Part shown: positions 46,206 through 56,077 of the stretch, in pieces
Position numbering within the stretch: position 1 is the first letter of the stretch
Layout: the number at the start of each line of letters is the position of its first letter
NCBI RefSeq assembly: GCF_004357995.1
Contig: NZ_SMTK01000001.1
Coordinates: 248,001-312,000 of the forward strand
Direction: 5' to 3'
From: Arthrobacter crusticola
GTDB lineage: Bacteria; Actinomycetota; Actinomycetes; Actinomycetales; Micrococcaceae
DNA length: 64,000 nt
The notes under the pieces: generated by a model
The model's input: only the letters and a program-made list of their open reading frames with translations
The model's database searches: none
Told to the model about the DNA's origin: nothing
Made by a program: the position numbers and the translations under genes

Positions 46206-47726
46206 ATGACCGCCCAGGTCCCAGTCACTGAGCCCTCGTCGGCGCCGCGCGTCGACCGGCCGAACACGGCGATCCTCCAGGGATTCATCGGTTCGCTGCT
46301 GATGTGGGCCGGATCCCTCGGGGTCGGGTGGCTTTCCCTGGCCTCGGTCGAACTGCGGCGGATTCCCCTGATCATCTGGCTGAGGTTCGAACCCGCCGGC
46401 GCCGTGGTGTCGGTGCTGGTCCTGGCTGTGGGCGGGATGCTGCTCGTCCGGTCCTGGCTGCGCCTCGGGCAGCGGCTGCACGGCTGGGGGCCGGAAACGC
46501 GCCCCTACGTGCTCAAGGCCGTAATCGCCTGGGCGGCGCCGATGGCGGTGGCGCTGCCGCTGTTCAGCCGGGACGTCTTCGCGTACATCGCCCAGGGGCA
46601 GGTGATGGTCGCCGGCCTCAACCCGTATCGGGACGGCTATTCGCAGATTTCGAACTATCTGCAGATCGGCGCCGACGATCTCTGGGCGCAGAGTCCAACC
46701 CCCTACGGGCCGGTGTTCCTCTGGCTCGAGGAGCTGGTGGTCCGCATCACCGCCGGGCAGCCTGACTTCTCCATCATCCTCTTCCGGGTGATCGCCCTGG
46801 CCGGGGTGGCGCTGTGCGTGCTGATGGTGCCCAAACTCGCCGCGCTTCACGGCATCAACGCGAACCGCGCCCTGTGGCTGACCGCCGCCAATCCGCTGTT
46901 CCTCACGAACTTCGTCGCCTCGATCCACAACGATGCGCTGATGCTGGGCCTGGCGCTCGCCGGCCTGTACCGGGCCGCTGTCCACCGCCCGCTCTGGGGC
47001 ATCCTCCTGGTGACCCTCTCGGTCGCCATCAAGCCCATCACCCTTCTCTTCCTGCCGTTCATCGGACTGATGTGGGCCGGCAAGGGAGCGTCCTGGAAGC
47101 GCAAGTTCGCCTACTGGGGCATGACCGCCGGAATGTCGCTTGGCCTGCTGTGGATCCTGGGGCTGATCAACGGGTTCGGCTTCGGCTGGGTGGGGGCGCT
47201 GAGCACACCGGGGAGCATCTGGATCTGGTATGCACCGATCGGCTACCTCGGGCTGGTGGTCGCCACCCTCGCCGGAGCCCTCGGGCTGGACGGGTGGTTC
47301 CTGGCCGACCTTGTGCACAAGGCGGCGCGGGTCGCCTCGCTGGTCATTATTGCCCACCAGATTTTCATCGGCAGCCATGCACGCCTCGTGCGCAGGCTGG
47401 CCGTGGCGCTCGCCGCCGTCGTCCTTCTGGCGCCCATCATCCAGTCCTGGTACGTGGTGTGGCTCATCCCACTGTTTGCCGTGACCGGAATCCGCGAGGA
47501 CTGGCAGGTGAAGACCCTGTACTTCACCGTCTCCTTCTTCATGATCTACGCCATTTCGGACCAGCTGGACATCTTCCCCTACTTCGAACTCAGCCTGACG
47601 GTGGCACGCCAGATCGCCGCCGTGGTGGCCTTTGCCTTCGCCTTCTATCTGGTGTTCCTCGACCCGCGCACCAAGGTCCTCTTCCGCCGGCGGTTCCGTC
47701 CACGGGGTCCGGGAATGCTGCGCTGA
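46206..47726 (+). CDS. mptB: polyprenol-phosphate-mannose-dependent alpha-(1-6)-mannosyltransferase, MptB-like
   Basis: 506 residues, GT-C fold with about 12-13 membrane segments. The first extracytoplasmic loop carries SRDVFAYIAQGQVMVAGLNPYRDG (about 116-139), the family signature with the catalytic Asp. MptA/MptB enzymes extend the mannan backbone of lipomannan on the outer face of the membrane using polyprenyl-phospho-mannose. Micrococcaceae make lipomannan, which fits. MptA versus MptB cannot be settled by reading alone. Monocistronic in this window. Confidence 0.83.
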   Translation: MTAQVPVTEPSSAPRVDRPNTAILQGFIGSLLMWAGSLGVGWLSLASVELRRIPLIIWLRFEPAGAVVSVLVLAVGGMLLVRSWLRLGQRLHGWGPETRPYVLKAVIAWAAPMAVALPLFSRDVFAYIAQGQVMVAGLNPYRDGYSQISNYLQIGADDLWAQSPTPYGPVFLWLEELVVRITAGQPDFSIILFRVIALAGVALCVLMVPKLAALHGINANRALWLTAANPLFLTNFVASIHNDALMLGLALAGLYRAAVHRPLWGILLVTLSVAIKPITLLFLPFIGLMWAGKGASWKRKFAYWGMTAGMSLGLLWILGLINGFGFGWVGALSTPGSIWIWYAPIGYLGLVVATLAGALGLDGWFLADLVHKAARVASLVIIAHQIFIGSHARLVRRLAVALAAVVLLAPIIQSWYVVWLIPLFAVTGIREDWQVKTLYFTVSFFMIYAISDQLDIFPYFELSLTVARQIAAVVAFAFAFYLVFLDPRTKVLFRRRFRPRGPGMLR

Positions 47727-47806
47727 GGACAGCGCATTCCGGGTTCGGCCGGACCGTGGCCGGGCCGCGGCGGCGTCCCCCGGCATGCGGTCACCGCAAT
47801 CAGCGG

Positions 47807-47812
47807 TAATAC
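47807..47812 (+). promoter_or_regulatory. -10 element before the DUF3224 gene
   Basis: TAATAC, 7 nt, then ATG. The intervening GAAGG could also act as a weak ribosome site, so leaderless initiation is less certain here. Confidence 0.4.
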
Positions 47813-47819
47813 TTGAAGG

Positions 47820-48236
47820 ATGACCGAACTCGAAGAAACCCTGTTCCGCGGCGAATATGAGATCACCGAATGGGACCCCCAGCCCTACCAGGTGGAGGGA
47901 AGCAGCTGCGAGCTGTCCCGGGTGCGGGCAGTAAAGGTGTTCACCGGGGAGATCTCCGGCACGAGCACCGCCGAACTTCTCATGGCCGGCAATAACCTCG
48001 GTGCCGGATACGTCGCCTCCGAGCAGTTCACAGGGTATGTGAGCGGACGATCAGGCTCGATGACTGTGCAGCACTGGGGCGTTGCGGAGGGCTCCGAGGC
48101 CGCGGCCTCCGGGCACATTGTGCCGGGCTCCGGAACAGATGGGCTCGCCGGGATCTCGGGCAAGGCCACCTTCTCGCAGGACCCCGATGGGCAGCACCGG
48201 CTCGAGCTGAAGGTCTCCTTCGGACCCACGGACTAG
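47820..48236 (+). CDS. DUF3224 domain protein
   Basis: 138 residues, a single allene-oxide-cyclase-like beta barrel. Seen: EYEITEWDPQPY opening, VFTGEISGTSTAELLMA and FTGYVSGRSGSMTVQHWG (about 71-88), then the SGTDGLAGISG-type GTGxLxGIxG element. No enzyme activity has been established for this group to my knowledge. No signal peptide. It ends just before tRNA-Arg. Confidence 0.88.
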   Translation: MTELEETLFRGEYEITEWDPQPYQVEGSSCELSRVRAVKVFTGEISGTSTAELLMAGNNLGAGYVASEQFTGYVSGRSGSMTVQHWGVAEGSEAAASGHIVPGSGTDGLAGISGKATFSQDPDGQHRLELKVSFGPTD

Positions 48237-48307
48237 GTGGCGGTGCGCGACCCCCGGCAGCAGATCTCTCCGGACGGCCCCGCACGGCATAGTAAACTGG
48301 CAGTGCT

Positions 48308-48380
48308 GCCTCCGTAGCTCAGGGGATAGAGCAGGGGCCTTCTAATCCTCTGGTCGCAGGTTCGAATCCTGCCGGGGGCA
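48308..48380 (+). tRNA. tRNA-Arg(UCU)
   Basis: Acceptor GCCTCCG pairs with CGGGGGC (one G-T); the loop CTTCTAA gives anticodon TCT. The T-arm CAGGTTCGAATCCTG is standard. The base pair closing the anticodon loop, C31 with T39, is mismatched. CCA is not encoded. Confidence 0.93.
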
Positions 48381-48385
48381 CTTCC

Positions 48386-48430
48386 GAAAGCGGCCTGAAC
48401 CGGCCTTCCGCCCGGTCGGGCCGCTTTTCG
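48386..48430 (+). terminator. terminator of tRNA-Arg
   Basis: GAAAGCGGCC pairs with GGCCGCTTTTC, with an inner CCGG/CCGG helix, followed by GTTAAT. It begins 6 nt after the tRNA. Confidence 0.75.
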
Positions 48431-48502
48431 TTAATGTCGGGCCGCAATGCCGGGTCGTTGTCTGACACTCGCTGACCGTCGGCCCGGTCCGGCTACTCCG
48501 GC

Positions 48503-48877
48503 CTAGCTGCCTGCCGAGGCCTGCAGGACGATTCCATTGCCGTCGGGGTCGTTGAACTGCACGAACCGGCCCCACGGAGCAGCCTCTATTCCGCCGGGGA
48601 TGTCGACACCGGCGGCCCGGAACCGGGTGACGTCGCCGTCGAGATCGCCCGTCTCCAGGACGATCCCCTTGAGGGACCCCGGGGGCATGGTGGGGAACCA
48701 GGTGACCAGGGTCATCGCCGTCTGGGCGCCGGCCGGTGAGACCATCACCCAGCGCATGTCCGGTCCCATCTGGGTATCGGCTACGAGCTCGAGGCCGAGG
48801 ACGCCGACATAGAAGTCGCGGGCGCGGTCCTGGTCCGAGACGGGAATTGAGAAGAGCTGAACCTTGTCGATTGCCAT
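48503..48877 (-). CDS. VOC family (glyoxalase-like) protein
   Basis: 124 residues, one VOC unit (two beta-alpha-beta-beta-beta modules). Seen: VQLFSIPVSDQDRARDFYVGVLGLEL (7-32) and the closing GRFVQFNDPDGNGIVLQ. The first position usually filled by a metal-binding His is Phe/Ser here, so metal use is doubtful. Antibiotic-resistance and glyoxalase members share this look; no substrate can be assigned. No operon partner. Confidence 0.85.
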   Translation of the reverse strand: MAIDKVQLFSIPVSDQDRARDFYVGVLGLELVADTQMGPDMRWVMVSPAGAQTAMTLVTWFPTMPPGSLKGIVLETGDLDGDVTRFRAAGVDIPGGIEAAPWGRFVQFNDPDGNGIVLQASAGS

Positions 48878-48949
48878 GGCTCGATTCTTGCACCCGGGTC
48901 GGTGCCATCCCGCCCGGCGCGGGTCGGACCGGCGCTGGTGGTGCAGGAT

Positions 48950-49672
48950 TCAGTTCGTCAGCCCGGCCAGCTGCCCCCGGGCAGCCTCCGCCATCAGGTC
49001 CGAGCCCTTCCGGTTGGAGTGAATCCCATCGTTGCTGAGCCCGGCGCGCCACGACCCGTCGGTCGCCGCCACCGGGGTGTAGACATCGAGCAGGGGCATG
49101 CCCCGGGCCTCCGCGGCGGTCCTGAGCAGCCGGTTCAGCTCGACGGCGAGGGCAGGCTGCGTTTCCGACGGCGGCACGAGGGCAGCGACGGGCGCCGCGC
49201 CGCGTGCGGTGATGCCGTCCCACAGCACGCGCACGCCCTCGGCGGCCTGTTCGGGGGACCGCCCCTTCCGGATGTCGTTGGTTCCGGCCTGAACCACCAC
49301 CAGGTCCGCCTGGTGGGCCGCCGCATCGAGGCGGTCGACCAGGGCCACTGTCTGCGCCCCGGGGTGGGATTCGTACGCCCCGAGCCGAAGTCCGGGCACG
49401 GTGCCAGCAACGACCGTCTGGCGCCACCACGAATGCTTCCCGTAGGCGTGGGAGTCCGAGAGGATGCCGATGGTCCGTGCGGTGGACGTACCCGCGGCTG
49501 CCGTGCGGGCGTTGGCGGGCCCAGTGCCGGCGGGCAGGGCGGCCGCGTCCCGGCGGGTGGACCGGCGGCGGGCCGTCCGCCGTCGAAGCGCGGCTTGAAA
49601 GGCGATCAGTGCCACTGCCGCCGCGGCTCCTGCAGCGGGCAGGATCCCGGGTCGGCGGGTTCGTCCAGCCAT
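48950..49672 (-). CDS. secreted or membrane-anchored SGNH hydrolase with an SDSH block I
   Basis: 240 residues. N-terminal basic stretch, hydrophobic segment (about 10-30), an Arg/Ala-rich linker, then an SGNH domain. Block I reads ILSDSHAYG instead of GDSL; block III is VVQAGTNDIRKG; block V is NDGIHSNRKGSD with the catalytic Asp-His. Probably an extracytoplasmic esterase. ATG 49672 has AAAGGGGAC upstream. The separate SGNH gene at 27857 has the standard GDSL block, so the two are distant paralogues. Confidence 0.83.
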   Translation of the reverse strand: MAGRTRRPGILPAAGAAAAVALIAFQAALRRRTARRRSTRRDAAALPAGTGPANARTAAAGTSTARTIGILSDSHAYGKHSWWRQTVVAGTVPGLRLGAYESHPGAQTVALVDRLDAAAHQADLVVVQAGTNDIRKGRSPEQAAEGVRVLWDGITARGAAPVAALVPPSETQPALAVELNRLLRTAAEARGMPLLDVYTPVAATDGSWRAGLSNDGIHSNRKGSDLMAEAARGQLAGLTN

Positions 49673-49881
49673 AGTGTCCCCTTTGCAGCTCGGGTGTTTC
49701 CCCATGCTAACTTCCGGCGCCCCACCCGGGTGTGCGGGGAAAAGCCAGCCCAGGGGAGAGCCAGTGCCTCGCAGATGTCCACATACGCGGGCCGCCCCGA
49801 CCCAACCCTCCTGGACCTGGGGAGACTGAATCAGGGCCGGCGCTCGGCCGGCCCCGGAGGTTCCGGTCGGAAGGAACAACG

Positions 49882-50469
49882 ATGAACGAGACCATCACGG
49901 TGCGTGGATATGTTGCCACGGAGGTGCGGCTGGCGCTCACGCCCAGCGGCCTGCCGATCGCGGGGTTCCGCATGTGTACGACCGAACGGCGCTACGACCG
50001 GGAGGCTGGGGCCTGGGTCGACGGGCACACGAACTGGTACTCGGTCTCGATGTTCCGCCAACTCGCCACCAACGCTTCGGCGAGCCTGAAGAAGGGCGAC
50101 CGGGTCGTCGTCTTCGGACGGCTAAAGGTCCGTCCGTGGTCAAAGGAAGACGGGCGGACCGGAACCTCGGTGGAGATCGACGCGGAGTCCGTGGGCCACG
50201 ACCTGATGTGGGGGACTGCAGCGTACCGGAGGAGTTCCGCGGAGAAGACCGAGAATATCGAGAAGACCCAGGAACCCGGGGACGGGGCGGAGGAGGCGGT
50301 GCCGGAGGGTGTCGACCCTGCCACTGGACAGATCCTTGATGCGCCCGACAATCTGGGCACCACTCAAGGCTCCGACGAAGGACAGGGGCCGGAAGGCGGG
50401 GAGGCCGACGTGGCAGACGTGGCAGACGGTGGAGGAAGGTCGGCTGCGAAAGCCGGCGCCGCGCGCTGA
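49882..50469 (+). CDS. ssb: single-stranded DNA-binding protein (paralogue without the usual C-terminal tip)
   Basis: 195 residues. An OB fold at 1-115 (ITVRGYVATEVRLALTPSGLPIAGFRM, WYSVSMFRQLATNASASLKKGDRVVVFGRL) binds single-stranded DNA as a tetramer. The tail is acidic and Gly-rich but ends AAKAGAAR; the DDDIPF tip through which SSB recruits repair and replication proteins is missing. This suggests an accessory SsbB-like protein rather than the replicative SSB. ATG 49882 follows AAGGA. Confidence 0.88.
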   Translation: MNETITVRGYVATEVRLALTPSGLPIAGFRMCTTERRYDREAGAWVDGHTNWYSVSMFRQLATNASASLKKGDRVVVFGRLKVRPWSKEDGRTGTSVEIDAESVGHDLMWGTAAYRRSSAEKTENIEKTQEPGDGAEEAVPEGVDPATGQILDAPDNLGTTQGSDEGQGPEGGEADVADVADGGGRSAAKAGAAR

Positions 50470-50520
50470 TACGGGATGGATGACTCATTCGCGGAATGTG
50501 AGATATGCCGTGCCACGCAC

Positions 50521-50526
50521 TAGCCT
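50521..50526 (+). promoter_or_regulatory. -10 element of ettA
   Basis: TAGCCT, 7 nt, then ATG 50534 with no clear ribosome site, in line with several other leaderless starts in this window. Confidence 0.4.
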
Positions 50527-50533
50527 TGGTGGT

Positions 50534-52216
<1,683 letters not shown>

Positions 52217-52294
52217 GCGGGCAGTCGGCGGCAGACGCCGGCCGGCTCCGGTCGGCGCCGGGGTCCGCCCAAAGGCAGGCCGCACGAAGGACCA

Positions 52295-52336
52295 ACGCAG
52301 AAGGACACGGACCGTTCGGTCCGTGTCCTTCTGCGT
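52295..52336. terminator. bidirectional terminator between ettA and tesB
   Basis: A perfect 19-bp stem (ACGCAGAAGGACACGGACC and its complement) around GTTC. It serves both converging genes. Confidence 0.85.
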
Positions 52337-52414
52337 TGTGCTGGGGCCGGTGCGGGCGGAGGTGTCATCCGGGCGGGGAACGGGATGCCCAGCCCGTCCG
52401 GGAAGCCTCGGTAC

Positions 52415-53305
52415 TCAGCCCTCCCGGGGGACGCGGACCATGCCCTCCTGCGCCACGCTGGCCACCAGGTCCCCGGCCCGGTTGTAGATTTTCCCGGCGG
52501 CCAGCCCGCGGGCGCCCGAGGCGCTGGGGGAGCTCTGCACGTACAGCAGCCATTCGTCGACCCGGACCGGGCGGTGCCACCACATGGCGTGATCGAGGCT
52601 GGCCACGCTCATTCCGGGATGGATCCAGCTCAGCCCGTGCGGCCGCAGGATCGGCTCGAGCAGCGTGTAGTCGCTCGCGTAGGCCAGGGCCGCGCGGTGC
52701 AGCCCGTCGTCATCGGGCATCGGGCCGAAGGTCTTCATCCAGACGGCGTTGCGCGGCTCGCGGACGCCGTCATTGCTGACGTAGAGCGGGGAGTCGAGGT
52801 GGCGGACATCGAAGGGGCGGTCGAAGGCCCAGGCCCGCGCCACCGGGTGGTCAAAGCCGCCCAGCAGGTCGGCGGTGCTCGGCAGCGATTCGGGGTCCGG
52901 CACGCCCGAGGGCATCGCGTCCTGGTGGTTCAGGCCCTCGTCGGGCTCCTGAAAGGAGGCGATCATCGAAAGGATCGGCACGCCGTCCTGGTAGGCGTGC
53001 GTCCTCCGGGCGGAGAAGGACCTGCCGTCACGAAGGCGCTGCACGCCGAAGGTGATGGGCAGGTCGGCGTCGCCGGCCCGCAGGAAGTATGCGTGCATCG
53101 AGTGCACTTCCCGGGTGGGCTCGACGGTTCGGATCGCTGCGATGAGCGACTGGCCCAGTACCTGGCCACCGAACACCCGCTTGCCCGGCTGGGGGGCCGA
53201 GGTCCCAACGAAGATGTCCTCATCGGTCTGAGCGCCATCGGCGCTGCTCAGGTCGAGCAGGGACAGCAGCGAGTGCGTGGGGTCGGTGCGGGGCTCTGCG
53301 GCCAT
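52415..53305 (-). CDS. tesB: acyl-CoA thioesterase II
   Basis: Hydrolyses acyl-CoA to free acid and CoA. 296 residues forming a double hot-dog fold. Seen: RVFGGQVLGQSLIAA (43-57), HSMHAYFLRAGD, SFSARRTHAYQDG, SDYTLLEPI, and the second-half SLDHAMWWHRP carrying the active-site Asp. ATG 53305 is used; the longer frame to 53665 is not supported. Confidence 0.94.
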   Translation of the reverse strand: MAAEPRTDPTHSLLSLLDLSSADGAQTDEDIFVGTSAPQPGKRVFGGQVLGQSLIAAIRTVEPTREVHSMHAYFLRAGDADLPITFGVQRLRDGRSFSARRTHAYQDGVPILSMIASFQEPDEGLNHQDAMPSGVPDPESLPSTADLLGGFDHPVARAWAFDRPFDVRHLDSPLYVSNDGVREPRNAVWMKTFGPMPDDDGLHRAALAYASDYTLLEPILRPHGLSWIHPGMSVASLDHAMWWHRPVRVDEWLLYVQSSPSASGARGLAAGKIYNRAGDLVASVAQEGMVRVPREG

Positions 53306-53475
53306 GGGGCGGTTTCTCCTCGGGGCGGGTGCGTTCTCCGGATCCTCGGCGTAGGCTTCCGGGCCTACTGCTGACCTTAGACGCACCGGCACCGGCGCCT
53401 CAAGGCGGCACCGGGCGGCCCGGTTGGAGGTTCCGTCGAATGGTCCGCAGGCGGCGGGTTTGAGAGGATGGATCC

Positions 53476-53595
53476 ATGCCCCGCACCCTCCCAGTCCTTC
53501 CCCCGCCGCGCTCCCGCGATGGCGATACCAACGCACGCCCCGCCACTGTCGTCCATTTCCCCACTTCTTCCGGCGGACGGCGGGCACATCAGTGA
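53476..53595 (+). CDS. possible 39-residue upstream ORF
   Basis: ATG 53476 follows GAGAGG by 8 nt, and its TGA overlaps the GTG of the next gene (GTGA). The peptide is Pro/Arg-rich with no recognised family. It may serve for translational coupling, or it may be chance in a GC-rich stretch. Confidence 0.25.
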   Translation: MPRTLPVLPPPRSRDGDTNARPATVVHFPTSSGGRRAHQ

Positions 53596-54257
53596 CAGCG
53601 TCAGCGGAGTCAACGCACCTGATTTTCCCCGACGCGCAGGTGTCGGCCGACCTGCGCACCTTCACGTCGCGGGCGCGGGCGACCGACGACGGCGCCGTAC
53701 GGCTGCAGGCCTCGGGATCCGTCCTGGCGGCCTACGTCTGCATGCTGCGCCCCGCGGTGCTCGGCGAGGCGATCCCCACGGTGCTCGGACTGCGCACCAT
53801 GCCCCTGGCGGAGCCGGCCCGGGTCGATGTGACGGTGGCGCTTGCCTCGGTCTCCGACCGCCTGGCCCGCATGCGGGATGACGTCGTCTTCACCGTGCCG
53901 ACGGTCACCTTGCGGCAGAACTGGGCCGGGGTGCTGCCGCCCCGTTCCGGCTGGCAGCCCGCCGGAACGCTCGCCACCGACGCACTTGAAGAGGCGGCGA
54001 GGGCCGGGATCGCCGACGTCGCCGGCAGTCTTCCCGACCGCGCGGGGGCGCTGATGGTCAACAACCGGCGCGGCACGGTGTGGGGGAGGGCGATCCCCGG
54101 TGCTCCGGCCGACCTGCCGGCGGGGGCCGCCTTCGGCGCCTTCGCCCTAGGGTTCCTCGTCGACGGTGAAACCCCGTCGCTGTTCACCAGCGGCCGGTGG
54201 ACCCGGCTGAGCACGTCGCGGGGGCATGTGCTGGTGCGCGCCGCCGCGGTGCTCTAA
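53592..54257 (+). CDS. conserved-looking hypothetical protein
   Basis: 221 residues if started at GTG 53592. I do not recognise the family. It has no signal peptide or membrane helix and is rich in beta-like segments (DVTVALASVSDRL, VVFTVPTVTLRQNWAGVLPPRSGW). There is a notable GALMVNNRRGTVWGRAIPG stretch and an Ala/Gly-rich end. Codon use (strong G/C third bases) is like its neighbours, so it is a real gene. The frame is open back to 53424, but that upstream part looks non-coding. It converges on glbO. Confidence 0.6.
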   Translation: MTASAESTHLIFPDAQVSADLRTFTSRARATDDGAVRLQASGSVLAAYVCMLRPAVLGEAIPTVLGLRTMPLAEPARVDVTVALASVSDRLARMRDDVVFTVPTVTLRQNWAGVLPPRSGWQPAGTLATDALEEAARAGIADVAGSLPDRAGALMVNNRRGTVWGRAIPGAPADLPAGAAFGAFALGFLVDGETPSLFTSGRWTRLSTSRGHVLVRAAAVL

Positions 54258-54399
54258 GCGCCTCGAGAGCCAGGCCTGCCGCCCCGTCGGTCCTCGGGAT
54301 CCTGGGTGCGATTCCGGCCACCCTCGAGGACTGAGCACTGACCGCCGAATGGTCGTGTCGCCGGCAAGTAGTGCGTCCTCGACGCCGCGGGGGAGAAGG

Positions 54400-54888
54400 T
54401 CAGGCCGGGTCGGCGGCGTTCACCATGGACTGCGCGGCCCGGTCGAGGTAGTCCCACAGGGTCGCTTCGTGAAGGGGAGCGAGGTCCAGGGAGTCGACGG
54501 CGGTGCGCATATGGCGCAGCCAGGCGTCCCGGGCCTTCGGCGTGACTTGGAAGGGGATGTGGCGCATGCGCAGCCTCGGGTGTCCGCGCTGCTCGCCGTA
54601 GGTCTTCGGCCCGCCCCAGTACTGCTCAAGGAACAGCAGCAGGCGCTCCTTGGCGGGCCCGAGGTCCTCCTCCGGGTACATGGGCCGCAGGATCTCGTCC
54701 TGGGCCACGCCGTCGTAGAACACGTCGATCAGTTTCACGAAGGTCGGGTGGCCGCCGACCGCCTCGTAGAAGTTGTAGTCGGGCTGGGTGAAGCCCCGCC
54801 CGACCTGAATGACCCTCTCCGCCGGCAGGGGCGGGCGGCCCGGTGTCAGCGGAATGGTCTCCTGGAGCAAGGGCTCTGGTTCGGTCAT
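54400..54888 (-). CDS. glbO: group II truncated haemoglobin (GlbO)
   Basis: Haem protein of the 2-on-2 globin class, which binds oxygen and is linked to respiration and nitrosative stress in mycobacteria. 162 residues, with about 30 extra at the N-terminus. Seen: [25 protein letters not shown] (about 40-64), [26 protein letters not shown], which supplies the distal Trp/Tyr region and the proximal His. The ATG overlaps the mscS stop (ATGA), so the two are coupled. Confidence 0.94.
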   Translation of the reverse strand: MTEPEPLLQETIPLTPGRPPLPAERVIQVGRGFTQPDYNFYEAVGGHPTFVKLIDVFYDGVAQDEILRPMYPEEDLGPAKERLLLFLEQYWGGPKTYGEQRGHPRLRMRHIPFQVTPKARDAWLRHMRTAVDSLDLAPLHEATLWDYLDRAAQSMVNAADPA

Positions 54889-55508
54889 GGCTTCTCTCCT
54901 GCCGATTCCGGCTGGTCCGCCGGCGCCGGCTCGATGTAGTTTCCCTGCGAGCGGTTGCCCACCTTGGTGATGTCGCCGTTGCGCACGTACCAGATGGCGC
55001 CGTTCGCATCGACCATGCGGGTGATGCGCAGTCCGACGGACTGCACCACGCCCACGGTCTCGCCGATCTCGATGGTGTCCCCGATGCCGTACTGGTCCTC
55101 GATGGTGATGAAGAAGCCGAGGAACGCGTCCCGGATGACCTCCCGCGCGCCGAAACCGATGGCGATGCCGACGATCCCGACGCTGGCGAGGATCGGGCCG
55201 ATGTTCAGGCCGAGTTCCCCCAGCGCCATCATGATGGCGACGGTGGCAAGGCTCACGGCGGCGACGCTGGTGAGGAGCCCGCCGATGGTTTCGGCCCGCT
55301 GGCTGCGCCGGCCCGTATCCAGTGAGCGGAGCACGGGCTGCGCCCAGCGGAAGTGGGGCTTCTTGAAGACGCTGTACCCGTTCCGGACCCGGGTCACCGA
55401 GCGGTGCACCAGGTAGCGGACGATGAGCCAGAGGAGGAGGGCGGCGATCAGGATGACGACGGCGCCGATGACACGCCCGCCATAGCCGAGCTCCGGAAAA
55501 AGATGCAT
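54885..55508 (-). CDS. small MscS-family mechanosensitive channel
   Basis: 207 residues. An N-terminal membrane helix (about 10-32), a basic linker, then two helices (about 75-95 and 104-125) including the pore-lining [24 protein letters not shown], followed by the beta domain ([23 protein letters not shown]). Releases solutes on hypo-osmotic shock. It overlaps glbO by 4 bases and follows osmC by 78 bp, in a four-gene run from pepN. Confidence 0.92.
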   Translation of the reverse strand: MHLFPELGYGGRVIGAVVILIAALLLWLIVRYLVHRSVTRVRNGYSVFKKPHFRWAQPVLRSLDTGRRSQRAETIGGLLTSVAAVSLATVAIMMALGELGLNIGPILASVGIVGIAIGFGAREVIRDAFLGFFITIEDQYGIGDTIEIGETVGVVQSVGLRITRMVDANGAIWYVRNGDITKVGNRSQGNYIEPAPADQPESAGEKP

Positions 55509-55586
55509 GCCGGTGTTTACTGCTTCCTTCGTGGGTGCCGCGGGCCGGCTCCCGCCCGGTGCGGGGGCCCGGCGGCGCTGCTGTTA

Positions 55587-56075
55587 CTAGGCTACCGCCG
55601 GGTCCGCCAGGACCGTGACGGGCTCATGGTCGACCGGGAAGTTCACCGAACGGGCGATGAAGCACGTCGCAGCGGCCCGGGCGTGAAGTCCGGTGGCCTT
55701 TTCGACATCCTCCGGTGAGGCGACCGTCACCCGGGGACGGAGGAGAACGCGGGTGAATTCGCCGGTGCCGTCGCGGTTGAGCCGCATAAAGCCTTCGGCG
55801 TCGTCGTCGTAGGCGGTCACTGTCACACCCGCCTTCACCGCCACATGGAGGTAGGACAGCAGATGGCACTGGGACAGTGCGGCCAGGAGCAGCTGCTCCG
55901 GGTTCCACCGGTCCTTCTGGCCATGGAAGGTCGGATCGGCGGTGCCCGGAAGGAGCGGCAGACCGGGGGCGGTGACCTCGTTCTCCCGGCTGTAGTCCCG
56001 GTAGCCCGAGGTGCCGGTGCCGAGGTTCCCCGTCCACTTCACCGCCACGTTGTATCGATGTTCGGAGAGGTTCAC
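55587..56075 (-). CDS. OsmC family peroxidase-like protein
   Basis: 162 residues. The two redox cysteines of the OsmC/Ohr fold are present in [11 protein letters not shown] (about 69-79) and [13 protein letters not shown] (near 140). Such proteins reduce organic hydroperoxides with thiols. The subgroup (OsmC-like rather than Ohr) is inferred from the N-terminus [12 protein letters not shown] start, 2 bp after the pepN stop. Confidence 0.92.
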   Translation of the reverse strand: MNLSEHRYNVAVKWTGNLGTGTSGYRDYSRENEVTAPGLPLLPGTADPTFHGQKDRWNPEQLLLAALSQCHLLSYLHVAVKAGVTVTAYDDDAEGFMRLNRDGTGEFTRVLLRPRVTVASPEDVEKATGLHARAAATCFIARSVNFPVDHEPVTVLADPAVA

Positions 56076-56077
56076 GG

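Noticed and set aside
46020-47786. 588-residue open frame on the minus strand opposite mptB
   Set aside because: Composition is charged and repetitive like other shadow frames; the plus strand encodes the membrane mannosyltransferase.
50309-50533. Upstream extension of the ettA frame
   Set aside because: It overlaps ssb in another frame and lies before the conserved MAEFIYTM start.
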